Assembly (NCBI RefSeq): GCF_000716335.1
Contig: NZ_KL591003.1
Location: 88,463 to 152,462, forward strand
DNA: 64,000 bases
Direction: 5' to 3'
DNA from: Streptomyces sp. NRRL S-118
Lineage (GTDB): Bacteria > Actinomycetota > Actinomycetes > Streptomycetales > Streptomycetaceae
Shown here piece after piece: positions 20,601 through 28,176 of this stretch. The notes under the pieces are model-generated. The model worked only from the letters and a program-made list of their open reading frames with translations, had not been told where the DNA came from and ran no database searches. How positions within the stretch are numbered: the first letter of the stretch is position 1; each line of letters begins with the position of its first letter. The translations under genes and the position numbers were made by a program.

Positions 20601-22917
20601 CCTGCCGCCATCGGCCCGTCCCTCCCTGACCCCGCACCCCTCCCCCACCGCTGTGGACACCACGCCGGGCACCGCGATGCCCGTGGCTGCTCACCCGGTC
20701 GCCGAGGGAACCTCGGCCGACGTCACTCCGGCCGGCATCACTCCGGCCGGCATCACTCCGGATGACGCTCGTACGGGCGATGTCCGTGCGGCCGACGCCC
20801 TTGCGGCCGGCGTCGCTTCGGCCGGACCCGGGCAGGTACCGGCGGCCGCCGGACCCGTGGCAGTGGAGTTGTCGGCTCTTCTGAAGGAGGCCGCACAGGC
20901 CGCGCACACCGCCGCCGCACTGCTCGCCGCCGCCCGCCCGGCCCGGCCCGTACGCCCTCCGGCGCACGCACCCGCCCCACGGCCTGCACGGGCCCCTGTG
21001 CCCGCCGCGCACGGACGACTGCCGGGAGCACCGCCCTCGCCCGGGCAGCCGTCCTTTCCGGCCGCACCGCCATCCGGTACCAGTGCACCGGGCGCGCCCG
21101 TACGACCGCCCGCGCGTCCACCGGCGTCACTGCCGGGGACACCGCCGGAGCCGGAACCGGGGCGTGGGCTCACCGTCCGTCCGGAGTGCGGGCCGCGGCA
21201 GCCGGGAGCCGACCCCGGCGGCCCCGCGCGGCACGAGACGGTGCGGGTCTCGGTGGAACACATGCCCTACCTGCTGGACCACTGCTTCTTCCCGCAGCGG
21301 CCGGACTGGCCGGATGTCGCGGACCGGTGGCCGGTGGTGCCGGCCACGACGATCGTGGCGCACCTGATGGCGGCGGCGGAGCGTGCCGTACCCGGGCAGG
21401 TGGCCGTGGCGGTGCACGACGCGTGCTTCGACCGGTGGCTGACGGCGTCCGAACCGGTGGACGTCCCGGTCACCGTCACCCCGCGAGGGCCGGACCGGGT
21501 GGGGGTGTCGTTCGGTCCGCAGGCGCGTGCCGTCGTGGAACTGGCCGCCCGCCACCCCACGGCCCCGCTGCCGCCCGCACCACCGGACCACGCTTCCGAG
21601 CGGGTGCCGGACCACACCGCCGAGCAGATCTACCGCGAGCGCTGGATGTTCCACGGCCCCGCCTTCCAGGGCATCAGCCGGCTCACCGCGATCGGGGAAC
21701 GGCACGTGCGCGCCACCCTCACCGCACCGCCCGCGCCGGGTGCGCTGCTGGACAACGTCGGCCAGGTCCTCGGTTACTGGATCATGGCGACCCGCACCGA
21801 CCGGACCGTGGTCTTCCCGGTGCGGATGCGGCGCATGCGGTTCTTCGGCCCGGCCCCGCTGCCCGGCACACCGGTGGACTGCCTGGTGCGGATCGTCTCC
21901 CTCACGGACACGGCTCTGGAGGCCGACGCGGTGCTCACCGTGTCCGGCCGGGTGTGGGCGGAGGTGACCGGCTGGCAGGACCGCCGCTTCGACAACGACC
22001 CGCACACCCGGCCGGTGGAACGCTTCCCCGAGCGCAACACCCATTCGGTGCCCGGGCCGGGCGGTTGGTCGCTGGTGTTCGAGCGCTGGCCCGATCTGGC
22101 CTCCCGGGAGCTGATCATGCGCAACGCGCTGGGCGGACCCGAGCGTGCCGCCTACGCCGCGAGGCCGCCGCGCGGCCGCCGGCAGTGGCTGCTGGGCCGG
22201 ATCGCCGCCAAGGACGCCGTGCGCCGTCTGCTGTGGGATGCCGGGGAGGGGCCCGTCTTCCCCGCCGAACTCCTCGTGGACAACGAGCCGTCGGGACGGC
22301 CCCGGGTCACCGGGCGGCACGGTCGTACGCTGCCGCCGCTGGAGGTGTCGCTGGCGCACCGCGCCGAGGCGGGTGTCGCGCTGGCCCGCACTGCGCGTCC
22401 ACCGGCGCGGCCGGGCGGGGAGGGTGCGCAGACGGGCCGGCCCGGGCCGGGCATCGACATCGAGGAGATCACCGTGCCGGCGGAGGCGACCGTGGCCACC
22501 GCGCTCGGCCCGGCAGAGCGCGAACTGCTGACGGCTTGCCGGGCACGCTCCGGCGAGGCGCCGGAGCTGTGGTTCACCCGGTTCTGGGCGGCCAAGGAAG
22601 CCGTCGCCAAGGCGGAGGGCACAGGCTTCGGTGGCCGCCCGAGGGACATCGCGGTGACGGCCGCGGACGCGGGCCGGCTGACGGTCCACGTCCACCGGCC
22701 GGGCACACCGCAGTCCCCCGATCCACCGGACGCCCGGGACAGCCGGGACTCCCCGGTTCCTCCGGGCACCCCGGTCCGCGTGTACCGGGTCGACTGCGTG
22801 GAGGTCGCCAACCCGCCGGGACTGCCACCGCGCGCGTACGTCGTGGCGTGGACGACCGGCCCGGACCCGGAACCGCCGGGTCGGGGCTCCGACCGTGACG
22901 AGGGGGACCTGTTGTGA
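17674..22917 (+). CDS. PUFA-synthase-like second subunit: KS, AT, DH, phosphopantetheinyl transferase
   Basis: The 1747-residue protein has an intact KS (C221, H359, H401), so it is a condensing domain and not a chain-length factor. An AT-like domain has S711 in GHSVGE and SGFHTP, but the usual FPGQGSQ loop reads FPGLEAEF and a Gly/Pro-rich insert of about 40 residues follows. A long proline-rich linker leads to a hot-dog dehydratase near 1190-1440 (VEHMPYLLDHCFF with H1196 and H1203, later FHGPAFQG). The C-terminus is a 4'-phosphopantetheinyl transferase (GIDIEE 1593-1598, WAAKEA 1638-1643). GTG 17674 is favoured because GGAG lies 8 nt upstream; GTG 17668 would overlap the previous stop. It supplies the dehydration and carrier activation that the first subunit lacks. 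Confidence 0.85.
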   Translation: MTRPPYGGGAPSVPVAITGMAVLLPGAPDLASYWRNLCAGVDVIGEVPPGRWDAAYYHPGSAPEPAVADRVYCRRGGFVDAVAEVDVTGLGVMPRSVPGTEPDQLIALHVAANALADAGGTGRLPERDRIGIVLGRGGYLTPGLVRLDQRVRTARQLVHTLGELVPGLDPEQLERVRAAFTERLGPDRPEDAIGLVPNLAASRVANRLDLRGPAYTVDAACASSLLAVDQAVAALASGRCDLMLAGGVHHCHDITLWSVFSQLRALSPTERIRPFHRGADGLLIGEGTGVVVLKRLADAERDGDRVYAVIRGTGVSSDGRTSGLVNPDPAGQTRAVRAAWRAAGLDPAAPGSLGMLEAHGTATPAGDAAELATVREVFGPADTGSPAHRAVIGSVKSMIGHAMPAAGVAGLVKAALAVHHGVLLPTLHCEDPHPALAGTRFRPLAQAASWESGADGGPRRAAVNAFGFGGINAHVVLEQAPRVPGDAPAAVPAAPPPPAPRAAEARAVEARAVVDEPERVLLLAASTPDSLVGLLDEHAASGAPGPAGGGPADGAGAGPVRLGIVGPTPKRLALARRAVAKGEPWHGRGDVWFRPYPLLGEGAPEAGRTVFLFPGLEAEFAPRVDDVADRFGLPRPPDASAPAPGGGRPGGRGPGGPSDPGGPDGPAGPRGPGGGPGGLGRHGLGVVAVGRLMDAALRRIGVVPDAVAGHSVGEWTAMAAGGLYEEEAVDAFMAALDPETVRAADLAYAAVGAHADRVAGRLAAGDHPGVVVSHDNAPHQSMVCGPPAAVERFAAALRAEGVLVRTLPFRSGFHTPMLAPCLGPFRDAAERLPLRAPHTPVWSGTTGAPFPADEAGIRELFVRHLLEPVRFRVLTGALYEAGFRVFVQAGPGQLGSLVGDALAGRDHLVVAANSPQRGGLDQLRRAATALWTAGATTDPGAVDGPAASGRVAEHAGPAGRRPGRPVRLDLGGALVTLPPSARPSLTPHPSPTAVDTTPGTAMPVAAHPVAEGTSADVTPAGITPAGITPDDARTGDVRAADALAAGVASAGPGQVPAAAGPVAVELSALLKEAAQAAHTAAALLAAARPARPVRPPAHAPAPRPARAPVPAAHGRLPGAPPSPGQPSFPAAPPSGTSAPGAPVRPPARPPASLPGTPPEPEPGRGLTVRPECGPRQPGADPGGPARHETVRVSVEHMPYLLDHCFFPQRPDWPDVADRWPVVPATTIVAHLMAAAERAVPGQVAVAVHDACFDRWLTASEPVDVPVTVTPRGPDRVGVSFGPQARAVVELAARHPTAPLPPAPPDHASERVPDHTAEQIYRERWMFHGPAFQGISRLTAIGERHVRATLTAPPAPGALLDNVGQVLGYWIMATRTDRTVVFPVRMRRMRFFGPAPLPGTPVDCLVRIVSLTDTALEADAVLTVSGRVWAEVTGWQDRRFDNDPHTRPVERFPERNTHSVPGPGGWSLVFERWPDLASRELIMRNALGGPERAAYAARPPRGRRQWLLGRIAAKDAVRRLLWDAGEGPVFPAELLVDNEPSGRPRVTGRHGRTLPPLEVSLAHRAEAGVALARTARPPARPGGEGAQTGRPGPGIDIEEITVPAEATVATALGPAERELLTACRARSGEAPELWFTRFWAAKEAVAKAEGTGFGGRPRDIAVTAADAGRLTVHVHRPGTPQSPDPPDARDSRDSPVPPGTPVRVYRVDCVEVANPPGLPPRAYVVAWTTGPDPEPPGRGSDRDEGDLL
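19600..19715 (+). repeat. Gly/Pro-coding low-complexity insert in the AT domain
   Basis: CCCGGCGG-type units repeat through this segment and encode runs of GGP, PGG and RGP. The insert falls between the N-terminal FPGLEAEF motif and the GHSVGE motif of the AT-like domain, where typical ATs have ordered sequence. Confidence 0.5.
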
Positions 22918-23243
22918 CGACCAGCCGGCCCGCAGGCTGCGAAGGCACCGACGAGGCGGAGGTGCTCGCCGACCTGACCGCCATGATCCGCCAGGTGCTG
23001 GAGGGATACGAAGGGGAGGAGGGCGAGGTCACGATGCGGACCCGCTTCGGGAGCGACCTCGAACTCGAGAGCATCGACCTGGTGGCGCTCGCCGGGCTGC
23101 TGGAGGAACGCTACGGCCGTGCGGTGAACTTCGCCGAGTTCGTGGCCGGCATGGACCTGGAGGAGATCATCGAGCTGGACGTGGGCCGGCTGGTCGAGCA
23201 CATCTGCGTGTGCCTGAAGGCCGCGGACGGGAGCCGGCCGTGA
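22914..23243 (+). CDS. Free-standing acyl carrier protein
   Basis: The 109-residue protein is an acyl carrier protein with the phosphopantetheine serine S53 in DLELESIDLVAL, followed by LLEERYG as in ACP helix II. GTG at 22914 overlaps the preceding stop (GTGA), so translation is coupled to the megasynthase. It is an extra carrier beside the single ACP inside the first subunit and could carry a starter unit or hand the finished chain to the hydrolase or glycosyltransferase. The integrated transferase in the preceding gene is the likely activating enzyme. Confidence 0.85.
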   Translation: MTTSRPAGCEGTDEAEVLADLTAMIRQVLEGYEGEEGEVTMRTRFGSDLELESIDLVALAGLLEERYGRAVNFAEFVAGMDLEEIIELDVGRLVEHICVCLKAADGSRP

Positions 23244-24085
23244 GCGTCCTCGACACCGGCCGGATCCGGCTGCACGTGCAGCGTCTCGCACCCGCGGGCG
23301 GCGGTCCGGCACCAGCCACCGTGGTACTGGTCCACGGGCTGCTCACCGACAGCCTCGCCAGCTACTACTTCACCGTGGCCCCGGCCTTCGCCGCCGCCGG
23401 GCTGGACGTGGTGATGTACGACCACCGGGGCCACGGCCGCAGCGGGCGTCCCGCATCCGGATACGGCCTCGACGCCTTCACCGACGACCTGGACGCGGTG
23501 CTCGCCGGTCTCGGTGTGACCGGACCGGTGCACCTGGTGGGCAATTCGTACGGCGGGACGGTCGCCTTCGCGTACGCCCGCCGGCACCCGGAGAGGGTGG
23601 CGAGCCTCGTGGTCGTCGAGTCGGAACCCGCCACCGCCGCCTGGGCGGTCAAGCTCGCCCGGCTGCTGGAGCGGGTCCGCCACGAGATGAGCGTCAACGA
23701 GAGCGCCGCCCTCGACTGGATCGCCACCCATCACGGCGGCCACACCGCCCGCCTGGCGAAGTCCGCCGGGCGGCTGGTGCGGGACACCACCCTGGCCCGG
23801 GACATCCCGGCGAGCCCCGTGCTCGACGACGCGCAGATCCGCTCCATCCGCTGCCCCGTCCTCGCGCTCTACGGCGCCGAGTCCGACCTGGCCGAACAGG
23901 CTCCGCGGCTGCGTGAACTCCTGCCGCGCTGCACCACCGAGCTGGTGCCGGGCCTGCGGCACTCGGTGCTGGTGGAGGCGCCCGGGCGGGTGCGGGAAGC
24001 GGTCCTGGACTGGGTCGCCCGTGTGGTCCCGCCGCAACCGGCGAGGACACCGGTCGCGGCCGGGCCGGAGGTGCGCTCCCGGTGA
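23240..24085 (+). CDS. Alpha/beta hydrolase
   Basis: The 281-residue protein has the alpha/beta hydrolase core: LVHGLLTDS (oxyanion loop), YDHRGHGRS, the nucleophile S103 in GNSYGG, D216 and H241 in GLRHS. It lacks a signal peptide, so it acts in the cytoplasm. GTG 23240 overlaps the ACP stop by 4 bp. In this position it may release the acyl chain from the carrier as a thioesterase or edit stalled chains. Ester hydrolysis of a later intermediate is another option. No thioesterase domain is present elsewhere in the operon, which favours the release role. Confidence 0.8.
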   Translation: MSVLDTGRIRLHVQRLAPAGGGPAPATVVLVHGLLTDSLASYYFTVAPAFAAAGLDVVMYDHRGHGRSGRPASGYGLDAFTDDLDAVLAGLGVTGPVHLVGNSYGGTVAFAYARRHPERVASLVVVESEPATAAWAVKLARLLERVRHEMSVNESAALDWIATHHGGHTARLAKSAGRLVRDTTLARDIPASPVLDDAQIRSIRCPVLALYGAESDLAEQAPRLRELLPRCTTELVPGLRHSVLVEAPGRVREAVLDWVARVVPPQPARTPVAAGPEVRSR

Positions 24086-25323
24086 GCTCCTTCCTGTTCG
24101 TCGTGCCGCCGCTGGTCGGACACGTCAACCCGCTCGTCGGAGTGGCGTCCGCGCTCACCGTCCGCGGGCACCGCGTGGCCTGGGCGGGCGAACCCGCGCT
24201 GGTACGCCGCCTGGCCGGACCGGATGCCGTGGTCCATCCGTGCCCGCCGGGCGGGATGGGCGTTCCAGGCGGGACGGGCGTTCCAGGCGGGCTCGGCGAG
24301 GCCGGTCCCGGCGAGGGTGCGCCGCGCGCCGTCCGGCCGCCGGACCTGCGCGGCCCCGAGGCCCTGCGCTTCCTGTGGGAACGCTTCCTGGTCCCGCTCG
24401 CCGAGGCGATGGCGCCGGGAGTGGGACAGGCGATCGGCGCCTTCCGGCCGGACGTCGTCGTCGCCGACCAGCAGGCGCTCGCCGGAGCTCTGGTGGCCGA
24501 GGATCTGGGGCTGCCGTGGGTGACGTCGGCGACGACCTCCGCGGAGTTCGCGGATGCGCTCGCCTCGATGCCGCGGGTCGCCGCCTGGAACGACATGCTG
24601 CTGAGCGACCTGCGGAAACGGATAGGACGCCCGGGCGGCACCTGCGACCCACGGTTCTCCCCGCACCTCGTACTCGCCTTCAGCACCCCCGAACTGGCCG
24701 GGCCCGCCCTGCGCGGTGGCGACCGGATCCGCTGGATCGGCCCCTCACTGGCCGCCCGGCCCCGCCCCGCCGCGTTCCCCTGGCACCGGCTCGATCCCCG
24801 CCGGTCCCTGGTGCTGGTGACGCTCGGGACCGCGAACGCCGGCGTCGGCGGCCGATTCCTCACCGAGGCGGCGGGCGCGGTACGGGCCCGGGCCGGGCGG
24901 GTGCAGGCGGTGGTGGCCGACCCGGAGGGGGTGCTCGGCGAACGGACCGGCGATCCGGACGTCATCGCGCTGCCCGTGATTCCGCAACTCGACCTCCTGG
25001 AGCATGCCGCCGCGGTGGTCTGCCACGGGGGCCACAACACCGTGTGCGAGGCGCTGTGGCACGGGGTGCCCCTGGTGGTGGCGCCCATCCGGGACGACCA
25101 ACCGGTGATCGCCGCACAGGTGGCGGGCGCCGGAGCGGGCGTCCGGATCCGCTTCGGGCGGGCCGGTGCCGCGGCCATCGGGGCGGCGCTGGACACCGTA
25201 CTGGGCGAGCAGCAGGTACGGGCCGCGGCGGCCACGATCTCCGCCGCCTTCCGTGCGGCCGGTGGCGCGACCGCGGCGGCGGACCATCTCGAACGGCTGG
25301 CACGGCAGGAGGACCACGTATGA
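24082..25323 (+). CDS. GT1-family (MGT-type) glycosyltransferase
   Basis: The 413-residue protein begins with the acceptor-domain pattern FVVPPLVGHVNPLVGVASAL and ends with a nucleotide-sugar binding signature, H315-GGHNT, then ALWHGVPLVVAPIRDDQP. This is the GT-B fold family that glycosylates polyketides, macrolides and lipids with NDP-sugars. GTG 24082 overlaps the previous stop (GTGA). Residues 58-69 are a duplicated GVPGG-type insert. Its presence suggests the megasynthase product is a glycoside. No sugar-biosynthesis gene is nearby, so a common cellular sugar nucleotide is the probable donor. Confidence 0.85.
   Translation: MSSFLFVVPPLVGHVNPLVGVASALTVRGHRVAWAGEPALVRRLAGPDAVVHPCPPGGMGVPGGTGVPGGLGEAGPGEGAPRAVRPPDLRGPEALRFLWERFLVPLAEAMAPGVGQAIGAFRPDVVVADQQALAGALVAEDLGLPWVTSATTSAEFADALASMPRVAAWNDMLLSDLRKRIGRPGGTCDPRFSPHLVLAFSTPELAGPALRGGDRIRWIGPSLAARPRPAAFPWHRLDPRRSLVLVTLGTANAGVGGRFLTEAAGAVRARAGRVQAVVADPEGVLGERTGDPDVIALPVIPQLDLLEHAAAVVCHGGHNTVCEALWHGVPLVVAPIRDDQPVIAAQVAGAGAGVRIRFGRAGAAAIGAALDTVLGEQQVRAAAATISAAFRAAGGATAAADHLERLARQEDHV
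24253..24288 (+). repeat. 18-bp tandem duplication inside the glycosyltransferase gene
   Basis: GGGATGGGCGTTCCAGGC is followed directly by GGGACGGGCGTTCCAGGC. The copies differ at one base and keep the reading frame, adding a GTGVPG-like loop to the acceptor domain. Confidence 0.7.
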
Positions 25324-26618
25324 GCTCCGCACCGCACGCCGACCTCGGCGACCCCGGGGACACCGAAAGCACCAGGGACACCGAAAACACCAGGGACGCA
25401 GCGGACACAGGGAACCTCGAGAACGCCAGGCACGCCGAGCACGCCGACGAGGTCGGGGTCGCCGACCGCCAGGGGGATGGGCCGCGCGGCACCCCCGGTA
25501 GCAGCTCCTCCCCCGCCGCCGGCCGTACGGGGCGCAGGGAGCGCGCCGCACGGGTGGCCGAGCTGCGCGCCGCCTACCGGCGGGAACTCGCGGACGGCAC
25601 CAGGGTCTTCTTCGAGGCCCGGCAGCACCGGTGCCCCTGGTGCGGCTCGGCCCGGCTCGGCGGGCGGCTGCGCACCACCGACCTCTTGCAGCACAAGCCG
25701 GGCGAGTTCAGCCTGGACCGTTGCCATGACTGCGGGCACATCTTCCAGAATCCCCGGCTCAGCGAACGGGGACTCGCCTTCTACTACCGGGACTTCTACG
25801 ACGGTCTGGGCGAGGAGCGCCTCGGCGGGATGTTCGCGGGCGGCACCGCGACCTACCGCAGGCGGGCCGAGTCGGTGCGCCCGCACCTGGCCGGCCCGGC
25901 CGAGTGGCTGGACGTGGGGACCGGGCACGGGCACTTCTGCGCGAGTGCCGGTGAGGTTCTGCCCGAGGTGGTCTTCGACGGCCTCGACCGCTCCGACGGC
26001 GCGGAGCTCGCCCAGCGGGCCGGACGGGTGCGCCACGGGCACCGCGGGACGTTCCCGGAGCTGGCGGCGGAGAGGCCGGGGTCGTACGACGTGGTGAGCA
26101 TGTTCCACTACCTGGAGCACGCGCCCGACCCGCAGGACGAGTTGGAGGCGGCACGCGCCGTACTGCGGCCGGGCGGGCTGCTGGTGATCGACGTACCGGA
26201 TCCGGAGAGCCGCTTCGCCCGGCTGCTGGGCCGCTGGTGGCTGCCGTGGCTCCAGCCGCAGCACCTGCACCTGGCGCCGGTGGCCAACCTGCGCCGGCGG
26301 CTGGGCGAGACCGGCTTCACCGTACTGGCGGAGGAACACGCCCAGGCGCACGACACGGTGGACCTGGTCGCGGCGGCGTGGCTGGCCCTGGACGCGCTGG
26401 CGCCGCGCGAGGACCTGCCCTGGCTGCCGGAGCCGCCCGGGCGGGTGCGCAGGGCGGCGCGCGGCGCCACCCTGATGGCCGGTGTGCCGCTGCTGCTGGC
26501 GGCCACCCTGCTGGACCGGACGGTGGCGGCGCCCCTCGCCGGGCGGTGGGGACTGACCAACGCCTACCGGCTGGTCGCGCGGCGGGAGGTGCGGCCCGGG
26601 ACGAGCCGGCAGGCGTAG
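25320..26618 (+). CDS. Class I SAM-dependent methyltransferase with zinc-ribbon-like N-terminus
   Basis: The 432-residue protein overlaps the glycosyltransferase stop (ATGA). Residues 1-75 are charged and repetitive. A Cys4 motif, C105/C108 in CPWCGS and C135/C138 in CHDCGH, resembles the metal-binding N-domain of several sugar and cell-surface methyltransferases. The SAM motif LDVGTGHGHF lies near residue 199, followed by FHYLEHAPDP and VLRPGGLLVIDVP. A hydrophobic stretch near 385-405 could be a membrane-contacting helix. It probably methylates the acyl chain or the attached sugar; the target cannot be told from sequence. It is the last gene of the coupled operon. Confidence 0.75.
   Translation: MSSAPHADLGDPGDTESTRDTENTRDAADTGNLENARHAEHADEVGVADRQGDGPRGTPGSSSSPAAGRTGRRERAARVAELRAAYRRELADGTRVFFEARQHRCPWCGSARLGGRLRTTDLLQHKPGEFSLDRCHDCGHIFQNPRLSERGLAFYYRDFYDGLGEERLGGMFAGGTATYRRRAESVRPHLAGPAEWLDVGTGHGHFCASAGEVLPEVVFDGLDRSDGAELAQRAGRVRHGHRGTFPELAAERPGSYDVVSMFHYLEHAPDPQDELEAARAVLRPGGLLVIDVPDPESRFARLLGRWWLPWLQPQHLHLAPVANLRRRLGETGFTVLAEEHAQAHDTVDLVAAAWLALDALAPREDLPWLPEPPGRVRRAARGATLMAGVPLLLAATLLDRTVAAPLAGRWGLTNAYRLVARREVRPGTSRQA
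25359..25394 (+). repeat. 18-bp tandem repeat in the methyltransferase N-terminus
   Basis: GACACCGAAAGCACCAGG is followed by GACACCGAAAACACCAGG, with a third, degenerate unit after it. They encode repeated DTESTR-like hexapeptides in the disordered N-terminal tail. Confidence 0.7.
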
Positions 26619-27106
26619 GCCGCCCGGTACCCGGCCCGGCGGAGTGCCGGAGGTCCACCGGCTCGTCCCGAGCCACTTCCTTCAGGCCTACCTGCGCCGC
26701 TCCCGTCACGCGGCCGGCAGGCGATGCCCGTCCGTCGTCCGGTCGCTCAGGCGCTCACGAACCCACGCCGGGGTTGCTGCGCTCTCCGCCCGGTGGACGC
26801 CCCGCCGACTCAGGTGCCCGCGCTTGCGAACGCGCAGCGCTCGGTCCGCCCGGCAGCGCGTCCGCCCGTCCTGCGGTGTCGTCCGCCTGGACACCTCCGC
26901 CGGTGGTGACAGCACGTGAGCCGTCTCCACGGCCAGTGACATGGGCGCCCCGGGACGCGCCATGGCTGTGATGCCTCGCATAGGGGCTGCGTCACGTCCT
27001 AAGGGAGGTAGTACACAGCAGTCCGTTCCACCCGCATCCTTGTGGCTTTCGGCAGGCCCGCGGCGGACGTTGCTATGCGGTCGGGTAGTACGTCACATCC
27101 TTGCGT
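26619..27106. other. Intergenic region without a supported gene
   Basis: No gene can be supported between the methyltransferase and the leader of the transglycosylase gene. Open frames here lack ribosome sites and family patterns. The sequence GTAGTAC occurs twice, near 27009 and 27086, without a clear meaning. A promoter for the downstream gene must lie in the last part of this stretch. Confidence 0.45.
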
Positions 27107-27219
27107 GGCGCTCGAAGCGCCCCTAACCATGGCTGTCGTTCCGGGGAGCCCCGCGCCGGACCCGACGCAGCAGCCGGGTCCGCACGACCGCTCGGGGCCC
27201 ACGCGGAGCGCTGCTCCGC
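27107..27219 (+). promoter_or_regulatory. Structured leader with four consecutive hairpins
   Basis: Four perfect inverted repeats occur in a row: GGCGCT/AGCGCC (27107-27121), CGGGG/CCCCG (27142-27153), CGGACCC/GGGTCCG (27157-27182) and GCGGAGC/GCTCCGC (27203-27219). They lie 62-174 nt upstream of the SLT transglycosylase start. Cell-wall hydrolase genes of actinomycetes are often preceded by the c-di-AMP (ydaO-type) riboswitch. I could not match its conserved core here, so only a structured leader is claimed. Confidence 0.4.
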
Positions 27220-27280
27220 TCCGCCGCACCGCATGCGGTCGGCCTTCCCCACGTTGTCTCAGATGGAGAGTCACCCACGT

Positions 27281-27808
27281 ATGACCGCGCCCACGCACCG
27301 CACCACCAGCCGTATCGCCCGCTTCCGCAAGTTCTCCGTGACCGGCATGGCCACCGCGGGTGCGGCGGCAGCGGCGCTGATGCTGACCCCGTCGGCCGCC
27401 CAGGCGGCACCGGTGTCGGCGAATCTCCCTGCGGCCCAGGTGACGGCGGCGGACGCCCCGGCGGCGAAGAAGGCGAAGAAGCAGTACGCCGACAACCTCG
27501 ACGGCTGGATCAAGGAAGCGCTGGACATCATGAAGTCCCACAACATCCCCGGCACCTACGAGGGCCTGCACCGCAACATCATGCGTGAGTCCTCCGGCAA
27601 CCCGGACGCCCAGAACAACTGGGACGTGAACGCGCAGAACGGCACGCCGTCCAAGGGCCTGCTCCAGGTCATCCAGCCGACCTTCGACGCCTACCACGTC
27701 CCCGGCACCCCTCATGACCTGACCGACCCGGTCGCCAACATCACCGCGGCCGCCAACTACGCGGCCGACAAGTACGGCTCGATCGACAACGTCGACTCCG
27801 CCTACTGA
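27281..27808 (+). CDS. Secreted SLT-domain lytic transglycosylase
   Basis: The 175-residue protein has a signal peptide (RKFSVTG, hydrophobic stretch, AQA-AP near residue 44). The lysozyme-like SLT domain fills residues 75-175, with the catalytic glutamate E103 in MRESSGNPD, then GTPSKGLLQVIQPTFDAYH and AANYAADKYGS at the end. It cleaves peptidoglycan glycan strands outside the cell. The length and architecture are normal for the small Streptomyces SLT proteins. ATG 27281 has GGAGAG about 10 nt upstream. It is monocistronic, and expression may be set by the structured leader. Confidence 0.85.
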   Translation: MTAPTHRTTSRIARFRKFSVTGMATAGAAAAALMLTPSAAQAAPVSANLPAAQVTAADAPAAKKAKKQYADNLDGWIKEALDIMKSHNIPGTYEGLHRNIMRESSGNPDAQNNWDVNAQNGTPSKGLLQVIQPTFDAYHVPGTPHDLTDPVANITAAANYAADKYGSIDNVDSAY

Positions 27809-28176
27809 TCCTCCCCGCCAAACCCCACGCCACCAGCCCCCGCCCGACCCAGCCCGACCCGACAGCGGCGCACCACGGCGCCGGACGGTCGGCGGGTCAG
27901 GCCTGGCGGGATTCGCCCGGGCGGTCGCCTTCTGGTGGGGCACGCCCGGAAGGCTCCTCACCGGGTTGTCCCGCCTGGGCGAGCGCGTCGACGCCGGCGC
28001 CCCTGGGACGTCGCCCCGCGTTCACGCGGCCGGCGCCGGTCACCGCTGCCCCTCTCCCCGGATGGCGAGCCGGGAGGCCACCGCCGAGGTGCTGCTCCCG
28101 GGCGGCGGCTCGCACGAACGTACCAACGCTGAGATGCTGGGAAAAGCAGCATTGCCCGACTCAGGACGGGACGGCG
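27809..28176. other. Intergenic region
   Basis: No gene is supported. An imperfect GACCCG...CGGGTC hairpin beyond the transglycosylase stop may terminate it. The rest should hold the promoter of the LAL regulator, but no clear -35/-10 pair was found. Confidence 0.4.

Noticed and set aside
17551..21012. An 1153-codon minus-strand frame opposite the second megasynthase subunit
   Set aside because: No recognisable domain, low-complexity composition, and conserved KS/AT motifs lie on the other strand.
10154..22917. Calling the megasynthase an enediyne PKS
   Set aside because: Domain styles overlap, but the typical enediyne accessory genes are absent, and a fused PfaD-like barrel points to a PUFA-type pathway.
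27107..27219. Naming the leader a c-di-AMP riboswitch
   Set aside because: The conserved core could not be recognised by eye, so only structure is claimed.
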